Source: Candidatus Bathyarchaeia archaeon (lineage in GTDB: Archaea; Thermoproteota; Bathyarchaeia; Bathyarchaeales; Bathycorpusculaceae). Taken from it: a stretch of DNA of 64,000 nucleotides. This document shows, one piece after another, positions 35,232 through 45,145 of the stretch. How positions within the stretch are numbered: position 1 is the first letter of the stretch; each line of letters opens with the position of its first letter. Below the pieces are notes generated by a model, which searched no databases, was not told the DNA's origin, and saw only the letters and a list, made by a program, of their open reading frames with translations. Where the stretch lies: contig JAVZEV010000001.1 of the NCBI GenBank assembly GCA_038873195.1, positions 586,490 through 650,489 of the forward strand, read 5' to 3'. The translations under genes and the position numbers were made by a program.

Positions 35232-36686
35232 TTATCGCTGCACCATTCGAAGCAGCTTCTTTTCGTTATTGTAAATTTCTATAGTCATCGGCATTTGTCC
35301 TACAGCAAAGTGTGTGGCGCATCCAAAGCAAGGGTCGTAGGCTCTAAAAGCCATTTCAACCATGTTAAGCACGCCTTGGTCAACTTTGTCGCCTTGAATC
35401 AAGCCTTTGGCTGCGTCGCGGATTGACATGTTTATTGCGGGAGCGTTGTTGGTTGTTGCGACAATGAGGTTCACGTCTTTAATCAAAGCATCCTTATCCA
35501 GTACATAATGGTGTATCAATGTGCCTCTAGCGGCTTCAACTATTCCCACGCCTTCACTTGGTTCGCCTGGTTTGTTGCGTACTTCTTTGCTTGTTATTTC
35601 CGGGTCTCTGCTCAGCTCCAAAGCGCGTTCAGCCGCGTACAGAAGCTCGATTAATCGTGCCCAGTGGAAAGCCAATGTCGAATGGACTGGTTTTCCGCCG
35701 AGAGTCTTGTACATAACTTTATACTCTTCTTGTGCAAGCGGTGTAGCCATGCCTTCAGCAGCGTTTAATCGCCCAAGTGGTCCAACACGATAAACACCAC
35801 TGTCTGCGCCGTCCACGAAACCTTTCCAGCCGACCTTCTTTAAGTATGGGAATTTCACGTAGGTCCATTCTTCTACGCGCTCAGCGATGTGGTTTAAGTA
35901 GTCCTTCGGTTCGAATCTGACAAATTCTTTACCAGAAGGGTCGACAACGCGGACTTTTCCGTCGTAAAAGTTGACTTTATTGCTTTCGTCAACTGTGCCC
36001 ATGTAATAAGTTTTCAATGTGTAAGCGTCGCTTTTAATCAAGTCCACGTATTTGCTGTTTCCCAAGACAATGTCGTGGAACAGTTTTAATGAGAACTGAG
36101 CAAACTTTACAGAGGATTCCGCCATTTTCTCAATTTCTTGTCTTTCCTCTTCTTTCAAAGGTTTAGACATTCCACCAGGCAATCCGCAGACTGGATGTGT
36201 GGCTTTTCCTCCGATTAACTCTGTTATTCTTTGTCCATAAGCTCTATGCTTAATGACTTCTTTGCCAATTTCTAAGCCAGCCTTCTCAATAACGCCGATG
36301 ACGTTTCTTTTTTCTGGAGGAGCGTCTGGACCGACCACAAAGTCGGGTCCACCGAGATAGTAGAAGTGAAGTGTGTGGTCGTAAATATAGTAGCCACAGT
36401 ACATGAGTTCTCGGAGCTTTTTAGCTGCAGACGGAGGTTCAACATTAAACGCGGCGTCCAAAGCTTTTGTTCCAGCCATGTGATGCGCGACTGGGCATAC
36501 ACCGCAGATTCTGCTTGTCAAAAGGGGCATGTCCTCAGCTTTTCTTCCGATGCAGAATCTTTCAAAGCCTCTGAGTTCTGGAACCTGCAAATAAGCGTTT
36601 TCCACGTCGCCCTTGTCATTTAGGAATATGGATATTTTCCCGTGACCTTCAAGTCGGGTTATCGGGTCTATTAGTATCTTCTTCAT
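35232..36686 (-). CDS. mvhA: [NiFe]-hydrogenase large subunit, MvhA type (module A)
   Basis: Catalytic subunit of an F420-non-reducing (group 3c-like) hydrogenase. Nickel ligands: C61 and C64 in 'RICGVCPVAHH' and C453 and C456 in 'DPCFGCATH'. A 25-residue tail after H459 is the expected substrate of the maturation protease. In methanogens MvhADG feeds H2 electrons to HdrABC, which bifurcates them to ferredoxin and heterodisulfide; the gene order here fits that. The start ATG overlaps the MvhG stop (ATGA). Confidence 0.95.
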   Translation of the reverse strand: MKKILIDPITRLEGHGKISIFLNDKGDVENAYLQVPELRGFERFCIGRKAEDMPLLTSRICGVCPVAHHMAGTKALDAAFNVEPPSAAKKLRELMYCGYYIYDHTLHFYYLGGPDFVVGPDAPPEKRNVIGVIEKAGLEIGKEVIKHRAYGQRITELIGGKATHPVCGLPGGMSKPLKEEERQEIEKMAESSVKFAQFSLKLFHDIVLGNSKYVDLIKSDAYTLKTYYMGTVDESNKVNFYDGKVRVVDPSGKEFVRFEPKDYLNHIAERVEEWTYVKFPYLKKVGWKGFVDGADSGVYRVGPLGRLNAAEGMATPLAQEEYKVMYKTLGGKPVHSTLAFHWARLIELLYAAERALELSRDPEITSKEVRNKPGEPSEGVGIVEAARGTLIHHYVLDKDALIKDVNLIVATTNNAPAINMSIRDAAKGLIQGDKVDQGVLNMVEMAFRAYDPCFGCATHFAVGQMPMTIEIYNNEKKLLRMVQR

Positions 36687-37666
36687 TCTTTCATCACCTT
36701 TCTCTTCAAAATGGATGCTGGTAAAGCGTACATGTAGAACGACCCAATTGGGTCTTTAACTTGGCTCATTAGCCTTTCAACATCCTCTTCCGTGTACTTT
36801 TCCTTCTCTTCTTCCAAACCGAGAATTGAAGCTAAAGCACTTATCATGGCTGCACCTTGTTCAGGCGCGTTGGGGCATGGACCGCCACAGCCTGTGCAGG
36901 GCATGTCAGCTTTTAAGCATCTGGCGCCGCATCCGCCTCTAGTCGCGGGTCCCATGCAGATTATTCCTTGTTCAAGCAAGCAACGCTCGGGCTCTGGAGT
37001 TTTCTCGTAAACGCGGTATATCTTGGAGATTTTCTTATTTTCTTTCTTTCGTGGGCATTCGTCACAGACTGATTTTAAGGGTGCAAGCACGGAGCCTTTA
37101 GGCGGCAATTCGCCTTTGGCTATGGCTTCAACTGCGAATAAGGTGCGTTCGACTGCTGGTGGACAGCCTGGAACGTAATAGTCAACGTCAACAACTTGGT
37201 CTAAGGTTCTGACTGTGTCGTAAAATTCTGGGATGTCAACTTCTCCCTCTTTAACATGCACTGTTGGTTTTGGTGTTTTATTTTCTGAGTTCGCCGTGGA
37301 GAAAGTCTTGAAATAGACTTTTTCGAAGATTTCCTTTTTATTAGCTAAGTTTGCTAGTCCGGGAACGCCGCCGAGGTGAGCGCATGCTCCGTAAGCGATT
37401 AGGATTTTTGATTTTTGCCGCAAAAGCTTTGCAAGGTGTTCTTGTTCTGAGTTGCGTATTCCACCGTTGAAAAAGCAAACATCGATGTATTTATCAGGCA
37501 TTGCCTCAACATCCTTGTATTTTATGTCCATTGCTACTGGCCAAAAAACGATGTCGGCGATTTGTATTACATCGAGGATTTTCTCATTTATATCCAAAAC
37601 GGCGATTTCGCAGCCTCCACAACTAGCAGCCCAATAAAAGGCTAGCTTCAGCTTGTTTTTTGCCAT
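36683..37666 (-). CDS. mvhG: [NiFe]-hydrogenase small subunit, MvhG type (module A)
   Basis: Iron-sulfur subunit between the NiFe site and MvhD. The N-terminus has 'ASCGGCEIAVLD' (C16, C19) as proximal-cluster ligands; the C-terminal half has 'CDECPRKK', 'GIICMGPATRGGCGARC' and 'PCTGCGGPC' for the medial and distal clusters. ATG chosen with 'ggag' six bases upstream, one base after the HdrB stop; a longer frame would overlap HdrB. Confidence 0.95.
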   Translation of the reverse strand: MAKNKLKLAFYWAASCGGCEIAVLDINEKILDVIQIADIVFWPVAMDIKYKDVEAMPDKYIDVCFFNGGIRNSEQEHLAKLLRQKSKILIAYGACAHLGGVPGLANLANKKEIFEKVYFKTFSTANSENKTPKPTVHVKEGEVDIPEFYDTVRTLDQVVDVDYYVPGCPPAVERTLFAVEAIAKGELPPKGSVLAPLKSVCDECPRKKENKKISKIYRVYEKTPEPERCLLEQGIICMGPATRGGCGARCLKADMPCTGCGGPCPNAPEQGAAMISALASILGLEEEKEKYTEEDVERLMSQVKDPIGSFYMYALPASILKRKVMKE

Positions 37667-37667
37667 T

Positions 37668-38558
37668 TCATTCTCCACCTTCAGTAACATGCTTCAATAT
37701 TTTAGAAGCGTCAACTCTAAGCTCGTTAAATGCAAGCTCTTCGGGCGACATGCCCATAGCTAAACCGAGCAATTGCGGATAATGCAAAACTGGAATGCCG
37801 TAAGTTTCGTTAAACATTTTTTCTATGCGCAACTCGTTCGTGTCGTACATTATGTGGCAGAATGGACAAATCGTTATCAAAGCCTCTGCACTGACTTGTT
37901 TAACATGGTTTAGCTTGTCTCTTGCAAGTTGTAAGGCGACTTTGTCGCTTACACCGACGCTTGGCGCACCGCAACATTCAGTCTCATCCATGTAATCTAA
38001 ACATGTTGCGCCTGTCGCTTCGATAAGCATTTTAAGCGTTTGAGGGTCTTCTGGATCGTCGAATCCTATGTATTCTTTTGGTCGCAGTATGTGGCAACCG
38101 TTGTGCTCCGCCACTTTAAGCATCGTGAGCGGTTTAACAACGGAATCTTTTATCTTTTCTAAGCCAACATCCTCCATTAGAACTTGCATTATATGCTTCG
38201 CGTTGACAGTTCCCTTAAACTCTAAGCCAGATTCTTTCAAATGTTTGTTTATTTCTTCGCGTAACGCCTTATCTTCCTTAAGCATCTTGTTAACTTTCTT
38301 TAAAGTTCCAGCACAACCCGGACACAAAGTGAGAATGTCCAATCCCTTTTGTTCAGCCAAAGCCAAATTTCTAGCTGCAAGAATGAGCATCATTTCGTGG
38401 CTGACTGGGTCAAGCGGGAGACCGCAACAGTTGAATTCAGGCATTTCAACAAGCTCAACGCCCAGTTTCTGCAGAACCTTTCTGGCAGATATCTCGTAGG
38501 CTGAAACACGATAAGGAATTGCGCACCCAAGAAAAATGAGATATTGATTCTTAGCCAT
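37668..38558 (-). CDS. hdrB: Heterodisulfide reductase subunit B (module A)
   Basis: Carries two complete CCG domains: Cys in 'FLGCAIP', then 'FNCCGLP', then 'LCPGC'; and 'HNGCHIL', 'TECCGAP', 'ICPFC'. In methanogen HdrB they hold two non-cubane [4Fe-4S] clusters that reduce CoM-S-S-CoB; in a non-methanogen the disulfide may differ. 296 residues is standard. Three bases after HdrC, one base before MvhG. Confidence 0.95.
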   Translation of the reverse strand: MAKNQYLIFLGCAIPYRVSAYEISARKVLQKLGVELVEMPEFNCCGLPLDPVSHEMMLILAARNLALAEQKGLDILTLCPGCAGTLKKVNKMLKEDKALREEINKHLKESGLEFKGTVNAKHIMQVLMEDVGLEKIKDSVVKPLTMLKVAEHNGCHILRPKEYIGFDDPEDPQTLKMLIEATGATCLDYMDETECCGAPSVGVSDKVALQLARDKLNHVKQVSAEALITICPFCHIMYDTNELRIEKMFNETYGIPVLHYPQLLGLAMGMSPEELAFNELRVDASKILKHVTEGGE

Positions 38559-38561
38559 TTT

Positions 38562-39089
38562 CTACTCACCCTTCTTTTCGAGATGTTTTAGAAAACTCAC
38601 TCCATGAAGTGCTTTCTTTATGCCTTCAGAATTGCCTCTTGGCAGTGGCGGCAATCCCAGGGTTTCTCGCTTCTTTATTCTTAAGTCTGGAATTTTGTAA
38701 GCGTAACCCGACTCAAGAATGCTCATAGCTTGCTCTTTAAAAACTTGAGGCACTATGCCCTTTTCTGCGGCTAAATTGCGTAGTACGCGGATTACACTGG
38801 CTACTTCAACATCTTGCGGGCAACGGTCTGTACACGTGAAACATGCCGCGCACAACCATAATGTGTCGCTGTTTAGCACGCGGTCTTTAAGTCCAAGCTG
38901 TGCCATGCGAATTATTTGTCTTGGGCGATATGTTTCGCTGAACTTGGCGACTGGACAGTCAGACGTGCATGTTCCACACTGGAAACAGCGCATCAGTTTT
39001 TCTCCGCCGTGCATTTTTGCAATTTCATACTTGAATTTAGGGTCCATTTCCGAAGCTTTAATCGGTTCTTTCTCTTCAACTTCAGACAT
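38562..39089 (-). CDS. hdrC: Heterodisulfide reductase subunit C (module A)
   Basis: Small ferredoxin-like subunit linking HdrA and HdrB. Two [4Fe-4S] motifs, 'CFQCGTCTSDCP' near residue 36 and 'CAACFTCTDRCP' near 80, as in methanogen HdrC. Its ATG overlaps the MvhD stop by one base (TAATG). Length (175) is usual. Confidence 0.94.
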   Translation of the reverse strand: MSEVEEKEPIKASEMDPKFKYEIAKMHGGEKLMRCFQCGTCTSDCPVAKFSETYRPRQIIRMAQLGLKDRVLNSDTLWLCAACFTCTDRCPQDVEVASVIRVLRNLAAEKGIVPQVFKEQAMSILESGYAYKIPDLRIKKRETLGLPPLPRGNSEGIKKALHGVSFLKHLEKKGE

Positions 39090-39526
39090 TAAGCCTTAAC
39101 CTCCACGTTTTTTAATGGACTTGGTCCAAGCTTTTTTATTTGTTCAACCATGTCCCGTACGACTGCCGCGAACTTGTCACCTTCGCTGGCTGAAACCCAC
39201 TCCAACCGTAAGCGTTCAGGTTCGATTCCGAAATCTTGAAGAACTTTCTTTAAAAGAGTTACCCTTCTTTGCGCCTTGAAGTTTCCACTAATGTAGTGGC
39301 AATCCGAAGGCAAGTGGCATCCGGCTACGAGCACGCCGTCTGCGCCGTTTTTGAAGGCTTCAAGAATGAATGTTGGGTCGATTCTGCCGCTGCACATGAC
39401 GCGTATGATTCTTATGTTTGGCGGATACTGGATTCGGCTTACTCCAGCCAAGTCTGCGCCTGCATAGCTGCACCAGTTGCAGAGAAAACCGATGATTTTT
39501 GGTTCGAATCCGTTTTTCTGGGTCAT
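39089..39526 (-). CDS. mvhD: MvhD (hydrogenase/Hdr linking [2Fe-2S] subunit, module A)
   Basis: Electron-transfer subunit that joins MvhAG to HdrA. Cys residues at 16 and 19 ('[10 protein letters not shown]'), in '[10 protein letters not shown]' and in '[12 protein letters not shown]' form the cluster site of the FlpD/MvhD family. 145 residues. The ATG overlaps the HdrA stop (ATGA) and has 'ggaggt' upstream; longer open sequence lies inside HdrA and is not coding. It is a second MvhD in this operon besides the winged-helix fusion. Confidence 0.93.
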   Translation of the reverse strand: MTQKNGFEPKIIGFLCNWCSYAGADLAGVSRIQYPPNIRIIRVMCSGRIDPTFILEAFKNGADGVLVAGCHLPSDCHYISGNFKAQRRVTLLKKVLQDFGIEPERLRLEWVSASEGDKFAAVVRDMVEQIKKLGPSPLKNVEVKA

Positions 39527-42500
39527 GCTTGCACCTCCACAAGTGCGGCTTTGACTTGGGCAAGTATCTCTTCCGTGGTAAAGTGACCCATTATGATGGC
39601 TTTGGTTGGGCAGGCCGTGCCGCACGCTCCGCATCCTTTGCATGATGCTTCAATTACGTGTGCTGTAAGTTTGCCGTCTTTTTCCTTCATTTCTATGGCA
39701 CCGTACGGGCATAGATATTCACAAATCCTACAACCGCTACATAAATCTTCGTTCACGTTTGCAACAATTCCTTCCATCTCAAGTGTGGGTTTCGAAAGTA
39801 TGGTTGTGGCTCTTGCCGCGGCTGCGCATGCTTGCGCTATGCTTTCGTCGATGTATTTTGGTGAATGCGCCATTCCGCACAAGAAAACGCCTTCGGTGGC
39901 AAAGTCAACTGGACGGAGTTTCATGTGAGCTTCTAGAAAGAAACCGTCCTTTGTCAGTGGCACCTTGAGCATTTCGGCAATGCGTTTGTTGTCTGGGTTC
40001 GGAATTGTTGCGGCGCTTAAGATTAGAAAGTCTGGTTCGATTTCAACTGTTTCTTTCAAAACGGGCTCCCAGAAAGACACTTTTAACTTTCCATCATCAT
40101 TTGCGACTTGAGGCTTTCTTTCATCCTCGTAGTTTATGAATAAAACTCCTTTCTGTGCGGCTTCACGGTAATAGTCTTCTTTGAAACCGTAAGAGCGAAT
40201 GTCCTTGAATAAAACGTAGACTTCTGTTTCTGGGCTTAGCTCTTTAATTTTTAAAGCGTTCTTTATCGCTTGTCCACAACATATTCGCGAGCAGTTCGGT
40301 CTTTCCTCATTTCTAGCGCCTACACACTGAATCATAACTACGTTTTTAGCTTTGAATTTGCCGTTCGCAAGTTTTTCTTCCAGTTCATGTTGTGTCATCA
40401 CGCGTGGGTCTTTGCCGTAAAGGTATTCTTTTGGTTTGTATTCGGTTGCGCCCGTGGCGACTATGACGATGCCATGTTCAACTTCTTCCTCTTTGCCGCT
40501 GTGGTTTTTTATTTTTGATTTGAAGTTGCCGACGAAACCGCTGACTTCTGCCACTTCCGAGTCTAAGTGAACGTGTACCTTCTTGTTTTCCATGACTTCT
40601 TTGATTAAAGCGGTCAGTTTTTCTTTCGGGTCTTCCCCTTTTTCCAATAGATAATGAATTGTGCGTAGGTGTCCGCCGAGCTCTTTTTCTCTCTCAACAA
40701 GATGTACTTCAAACCCTTGTCTTGCAAGTTCAAGCGCCGCAGTCATGCCGGAAACTCCGCCGCCTATAACTAACCCAACTGGCGTGACGCTGATTTCTGG
40801 TTTCTTAAGCGGTTTCAAAAGTTTGGCTTTGGCTACTATTGAGCGGACGAGGTCTTTAGCTTTTTCTGTTGCTTCTTTGGGCTCGTGCATGTGCACCCAG
40901 CTGCATTGGTCGCGGATGTTGGTCATCTCGAACAAGTAGGGGTTTAAGCCCGCTTCCTGGACTGTTTCTCTGAAAAGCGGCTCATGCGTTCTAGGCGTGC
41001 AAGAAGCTACGACGACGCGGTTCAGATTGTGCTGTTGGATTTTTTCGCGGATGAGCTTCTGCGTGTCCTGCGAGCAAGTGTAGAGGTTGGCTTCAGCGTA
41101 AACCACGTAGGGCAAAGTTTTAGCATACTCCACAACTTCAGGAACGTTGACGACTCCGCCAATGTTGATTCCGCAGTGACAGACGAAAACGCCAATGCGC
41201 GGTTCTTCTTGGCTGACGTCTCTTTCTGGCGGATACTCTTTAACTGTCACAAGTTTTCCTCTTTCAGTAGCTACAACGTTCATTGCTTTGGCTGCTGCTC
41301 CGCTTGCTTGCGCGACACTTTCTGGAATGTCTTTGGGAGCGCTGAAGGCTCCGCAAACGAATATGCCGGGTTTTGATGTCTCTAATGGCGTAAAATGTCC
41401 GGTTTCGCAGTAGTTGTATTTGTTGAGTTTTATTCCCAAAGCTTTAGCAAGTTTTTCAACGCCTTTTGGCGGTTGCATTCCGATGGATAGGACGACCATG
41501 TCGAATTCTTCTGTCTTAGGTGTTTCATCCTCAACATAGTGAACGAAAAGGTTGCCGGTCAACGGGTCTTCAGTCACGCCTGCAACTCTTGACCTCACAA
41601 ATTTTATGCCCCACTCTTCTTTAGCGCGGTTGTAGTAGGCGTCAAATTCTTTTCCGTAAGCTCGCAAGTCCATGTAAAAGATTGTTGGCTCCAATTTGGT
41701 TGGCGTGTGTTCTTTGGCGATTACGGCTTCTTTCATGCCGTACATGCAGCATGCTGCGGAACAGTAAGTGTTGCCGAGCTGATAATCTCTCGAGCCTACA
41801 CATTGAATAAACGCAATTTTCTTGGGAATCTCGCCATCCGAAGGGCGCACGACAAGTCCACCGTAGGGTCCGGATGCGCTCAAGATGCGTTCGAATTCTA
41901 TGCTTGTCACCACGTTTGGATAACGTCCATAACCATATTCGGTTTTCAATCTTGCATCGAAGGGTTCAAAGCCAGGCGCAAGTATTATTGAGCCGACTTT
42001 GAGTGTGGCTTCGCTGTCTTGCTGGTCGTATGCCACTGCTTTCGCTTTGCAGATTTCGTAGCATGTTCCGCAACCAATGCATTTTTCACGGTCTATTTTG
42101 TACTTGAGCGGAACTGCCTGTGGATAATCAACGTAAATTGCGCCTCTTTCGCTTAAACCTTCATTATACATGTCAACCGCTTCGATTGGACATTTTTGTG
42201 CACATAAGCCGCAGCCGTTGCATTTGTCTTCGATTATGTAACGACTACGTTTTCGAAGTTTTACTTCGAAGTTTCCAGCTTCGCCGTTTAAGCCTAATAT
42301 TTCCGTGTTTGTCAGAATCGTGATGTTCGGATGTCTTCCCGTCGCCACGAGTTTAGGCGAGAGAATGCACATTGAGCAGTCGTTTGTTGGAAATGTTTTG
42401 TCCAGTTGAGCCATGACGCCGCCGATGCTTGCGCCTTCATCAACCAAATATACTTTGAAGCCGGAATCCGCCAAGTCTAACGATGCTTGTATGCCGGCAA

Positions 42501-42552
42501 CTCCTCCACCGACGACTAGAACAGCTCCAACTTTCTCCTTTGCCATTTTCAC
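39523..42552 (-). CDS. hdrA: Double HdrA fusion (two HdrA flavoprotein units in one chain)
   Basis: A 1009-residue protein, about 1.5 times normal HdrA. Residues 1-440 are an HdrA flavin unit without its N-terminal domain: '[11 protein letters not shown]', 'CSMCILSP', two ferredoxin motifs ('[12 protein letters not shown]', '[12 protein letters not shown]') and '[11 protein letters not shown]'. From about 447 a complete HdrA follows: '[11 protein letters not shown]', '[11 protein letters not shown]', a second FAD fold '[11 protein letters not shown]', 'CSRICCGQ', then '[12 protein letters not shown]' and '[12 protein letters not shown]'. Each unit should bind one FAD. The second FAD unit lacks the CxxC after the GG. 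GTG start overlapping the upstream stop; ATG two codons later is equally possible. Confidence 0.93.
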   Translation of the reverse strand: MKMAKEKVGAVLVVGGGVAGIQASLDLADSGFKVYLVDEGASIGGVMAQLDKTFPTNDCSMCILSPKLVATGRHPNITILTNTEILGLNGEAGNFEVKLRKRSRYIIEDKCNGCGLCAQKCPIEAVDMYNEGLSERGAIYVDYPQAVPLKYKIDREKCIGCGTCYEICKAKAVAYDQQDSEATLKVGSIILAPGFEPFDARLKTEYGYGRYPNVVTSIEFERILSASGPYGGLVVRPSDGEIPKKIAFIQCVGSRDYQLGNTYCSAACCMYGMKEAVIAKEHTPTKLEPTIFYMDLRAYGKEFDAYYNRAKEEWGIKFVRSRVAGVTEDPLTGNLFVHYVEDETPKTEEFDMVVLSIGMQPPKGVEKLAKALGIKLNKYNYCETGHFTPLETSKPGIFVCGAFSAPKDIPESVAQASGAAAKAMNVVATERGKLVTVKEYPPERDVSQEEPRIGVFVCHCGINIGGVVNVPEVVEYAKTLPYVVYAEANLYTCSQDTQKLIREKIQQHNLNRVVVASCTPRTHEPLFRETVQEAGLNPYLFEMTNIRDQCSWVHMHEPKEATEKAKDLVRSIVAKAKLLKPLKKPEISVTPVGLVIGGGVSGMTAALELARQGFEVHLVEREKELGGHLRTIHYLLEKGEDPKEKLTALIKEVMENKKVHVHLDSEVAEVSGFVGNFKSKIKNHSGKEEEVEHGIVIVATGATEYKPKEYLYGKDPRVMTQHELEEKLANGKFKAKNVVMIQCVGARNEERPNCSRICCGQAIKNALKIKELSPETEVYVLFKDIRSYGFKEDYYREAAQKGVLFINYEDERKPQVANDDGKLKVSFWEPVLKETVEIEPDFLILSAATIPNPDNKRIAEMLKVPLTKDGFFLEAHMKLRPVDFATEGVFLCGMAHSPKYIDESIAQACAAAARATTILSKPTLEMEGIVANVNEDLCSGCRICEYLCPYGAIEMKEKDGKLTAHVIEASCKGCGACGTACPTKAIIMGHFTTEEILAQVKAALVEVQA

Positions 42553-43304
42553 TTAACCTCCAAAGCCTTGTAAAATGGAGTTTGACCTTCCACATGGTCT
42601 AGAGCTATCATGTTTCTACGGCGCATGTCAACAATCTGCCTTAAAACAGCCGCAGGTTTCATTTCAACCATTTCTGCCAAGTCCTTCACAGAGAAGGGTT
42701 TGGTTTTGGTTAAGACGTAGATTTTGTGTCGAACAAACTCTTCATTGACAATTTCATCCAGCAACTCGTCGAATTCATCTTGCGACAGTTTCTCGCCATA
42801 AACGTTAACGCCTTCGGTTAGCTCTTTCTCTCTTCCAAGCAAAACTCTCAAACGAAAATCTGAAGCAGCATTCTTGGCTGCTAACACGTTAACCTTAATT
42901 TTTGAACCCAAATCTTTGCTTCGCAACGGAGAAGACCCAAGTTTTCCGATTTCTCTGGAAAACTCTTTGGCGTAATATTCAAAGTTCTTTTCATCTAATG
43001 GTGAATGCCAAACTAATTTTACGCGTTGAGGCTCCAATCCAGCTAATGCAACGAGTTTTGTAAGCATTTTTACGGCGCGTTCTGCTTGAAGGTTTCCTTC
43101 TTGGTAGTGGCAGTCTGGTGGTTTGCAACCCACAAGCATGACGCCGTCAACTCCGTTTGCAAGCGTGTCCAAAACGATGACTGGGTCCACTCTTCCAAGA
43201 CACATGATTCGAACAACATTAACGTTTGATGGAACTTCAGTTTCGTTTTGACAAAAAGCCCAGTTACACATGAAACAAACAATTTTAGGGTCGTCTGCCT
43301 CCAT
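42549..43304 (-). CDS. MvhD fused to a C-terminal winged-helix domain
   Basis: Residues 1-135 are MvhD-like, with Cys at 9 and 12 and later 'IMCLGRVDP' and 'GCKPPDCHYQ', so the [2Fe-2S] site is intact. Residues about 150-195 are a charged linker. The final 50 residues ('FSVKDLAEMVEMKPAAVLRQ', then a beta wing 'ALDHVEGQTPFYKAL') look like a winged helix-turn-helix. The domain could dock subunits or bind DNA. The gene lies 2 bases after the GltD-like gene and its stop overlaps the start of the double HdrA. Confidence 0.85.
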   Translation of the reverse strand: MEADDPKIVCFMCNWAFCQNETEVPSNVNVVRIMCLGRVDPVIVLDTLANGVDGVMLVGCKPPDCHYQEGNLQAERAVKMLTKLVALAGLEPQRVKLVWHSPLDEKNFEYYAKEFSREIGKLGSSPLRSKDLGSKIKVNVLAAKNAASDFRLRVLLGREKELTEGVNVYGEKLSQDEFDELLDEIVNEEFVRHKIYVLTKTKPFSVKDLAEMVEMKPAAVLRQIVDMRRRNMIALDHVEGQTPFYKALEVK

Positions 43305-43306
43305 TT

Positions 43307-45070
43307 TTATCGTCCCTCCGTTGCTGCCAAGGCAAGACTCATAATTTGCTCGTTAGGCATTTTCTTCATCGTTATCGCTTGTTCCGGGCAACGTGCAGCA
43401 CATATTCCACAGCCTTTGCAAAGGTCCTCGTTTACTTTGGCAATTTCTCGTTCGTCCTTTTTGACTGCACCAAACGGGCAAACAACCGCGCACACATTGC
43501 AGCCCACGCAGAGGTTTTCGTCAACAACTGCCTTGTCACCTTCGCAAAGCTCCAAGCTTGCGAGACATTCTGCGCATGGTCCACATCCCAAACAGCGAAA
43601 AGCTTCAAACATTGCTTTCTGCTTTGTTTTCTCTAAATATTCAGCTGCTTCCTCAAAGCTCAAACGTGGCTTTTCTATTGGCGGCTCATATCTTCGTTCT
43701 TTCTTTTTCAGAGAACCCCAGTTTTTAACCCACGTTACTTCTTCAACGGCATCGTCTCTTCCTTTTCGCAAATCTTGCCCAGTCAAGTAGAGATAGATGG
43801 AAACAGCTGCTCTTTTGCCTGCTCCAACGGCTTCAATTATGCTTGCAGGGCCAGTGGCTATGTCGCCTCCTGCAAACACGCCTGGCATGTTGGTTTCTAA
43901 TGTTAATGGGTCAACTTTCATTGATGGTGCTCTTGCTTCTTTGTCCAGAAGTTCCTTGGGTATGCAGGCAGACTCTGCAACTTGTCCCAGTGCGGGGATT
44001 ACCATGTCTACTTCATATTGATGTTCAGAGAAACTTATTGGAACGGGGCGCCTTCTTCCGCTTTCGTCTGGTTCGCCTAGTCGCATTCGCAAGCATTCGA
44101 TGGCTTTGACCTTGCCATTTTCGCCTATAATCTGTTTTGGCGCGACTAAGAAATAGAATTTTACGCCGTCTTTCTCAGCCAACTCCACTTCATGCGGCAG
44201 CGCGGGCATCTCTTCACGAGAACGCCTATACAATATCATAACTTCTTTTGCACCGAGTTTTTTGGCTGTTCTGGCAGCGTCTATTGCGCTGTTTCCGCCG
44301 CCAACAACCGCAACTTTTTCACCTACTTCAACACGTTCTCCAAGCGCAATTTTTCTCAGGAAATCCACGGCGTTTATGACGCCCTCCAAATCTTCGCCAG
44401 GCACGTTCAATTTCATGCCAAGCTGTGTTCCGATAGCTAGAAAGATGGCGTTATAGCCATCTTTGCGTAAGCTTTCAATTGTAATGTCTTTTCCAAATTC
44501 CACGCCAGTTTTTATTTCCACACCCAAATCTTTGATGTAGGCAATTTCGTTTAATACAACAAATTTTTCCAAGCGAAAATCGGGTATGCAATACCGCATC
44601 ATGCCGCCGGGTTCAGACATACGTTCAAAAACGGTTACGAGATAACCACGTTTTGCAAGTTCATAGGCTGCGGTTATACCTGCTGGTCCTGCGCCGACTA
44701 TGGCGATTTTTTCTTTGTGTTTCTTTGGTATGGGTTTAGGTTTTACTCGTTCATATTCACGTTCTACGTCGGCGACGATTCGTTTTAGAGCGCGAATTGC
44801 TACGGCTTGGTCCACGTTTGTTCTTGCACATGCATCCTCGCATGGGCTGAAACAGACTCTTCCACAAATTGCGGGAAAAGGCATGTCTTGCCTTATGAGT
44901 TCGACTGCTTCTTTGAATTTACCTTTTTGAAGCAGAGAAACGTATCCTTGAACGTTGACGCGTGCTGGACAGGCTGAGCGGCATGGTGGCAGTTGTCTCT
45001 TTACATTTGTGCTACTACCACTTGTCATTGTTAAACCAGCTTGATGTAGAATATTATCCTTATCTGCCAA
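43307..45070 (-). CDS. GltD-like FAD/NAD(P)H oxidoreductase with ferredoxin tail
   Basis: Resembles the small subunit of glutamate synthase and NfnB. N-terminal Fe-S region ('PPCRSACP', 'ICGRVCFSPCEDAC'), FAD fold 'IVGAGPAGITAA' near residue 124, NAD(P)H fold 'VVGGGNSAID' near 267. Two C-terminal [4Fe-4S] motifs, 'CVGCNVCAVVCP' and 'CKGCGICAARCP', complete it. It probably lets the module A Hdr complex exchange electrons with NAD(P)H. First gene of a tightly packed operon, 75 bases after the RHH-GcvH gene. TTG start with 'aggtgg' upstream; ATG at codon 15 is possible. Confidence 0.9.
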   Translation of the reverse strand: MADKDNILHQAGLTMTSGSSTNVKRQLPPCRSACPARVNVQGYVSLLQKGKFKEAVELIRQDMPFPAICGRVCFSPCEDACARTNVDQAVAIRALKRIVADVEREYERVKPKPIPKKHKEKIAIVGAGPAGITAAYELAKRGYLVTVFERMSEPGGMMRYCIPDFRLEKFVVLNEIAYIKDLGVEIKTGVEFGKDITIESLRKDGYNAIFLAIGTQLGMKLNVPGEDLEGVINAVDFLRKIALGERVEVGEKVAVVGGGNSAIDAARTAKKLGAKEVMILYRRSREEMPALPHEVELAEKDGVKFYFLVAPKQIIGENGKVKAIECLRMRLGEPDESGRRRPVPISFSEHQYEVDMVIPALGQVAESACIPKELLDKEARAPSMKVDPLTLETNMPGVFAGGDIATGPASIIEAVGAGKRAAVSIYLYLTGQDLRKGRDDAVEEVTWVKNWGSLKKKERRYEPPIEKPRLSFEEAAEYLEKTKQKAMFEAFRCLGCGPCAECLASLELCEGDKAVVDENLCVGCNVCAVVCPFGAVKKDEREIAKVNEDLCKGCGICAARCPEQAITMKKMPNEQIMSLALAATEGR

Positions 45071-45145
45071 TTATATTAAGCCACCTAAATCAAGTTTGAC
45101 GCAAAATTGACATAAAGTAATAAGGAAAAAAGAGGAAAATTGGGG

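Noticed and set aside
39527-39643. N-terminal extension of MvhD
   Set aside because: The open sequence lies inside the HdrA 3' end in another frame; the MvhD ATG has its own ribosome site and an ATGA overlap.
40984-41376. 130-codon plus-strand frame
   Set aside because: Antisense to the double HdrA, with no motif and no ribosome site.
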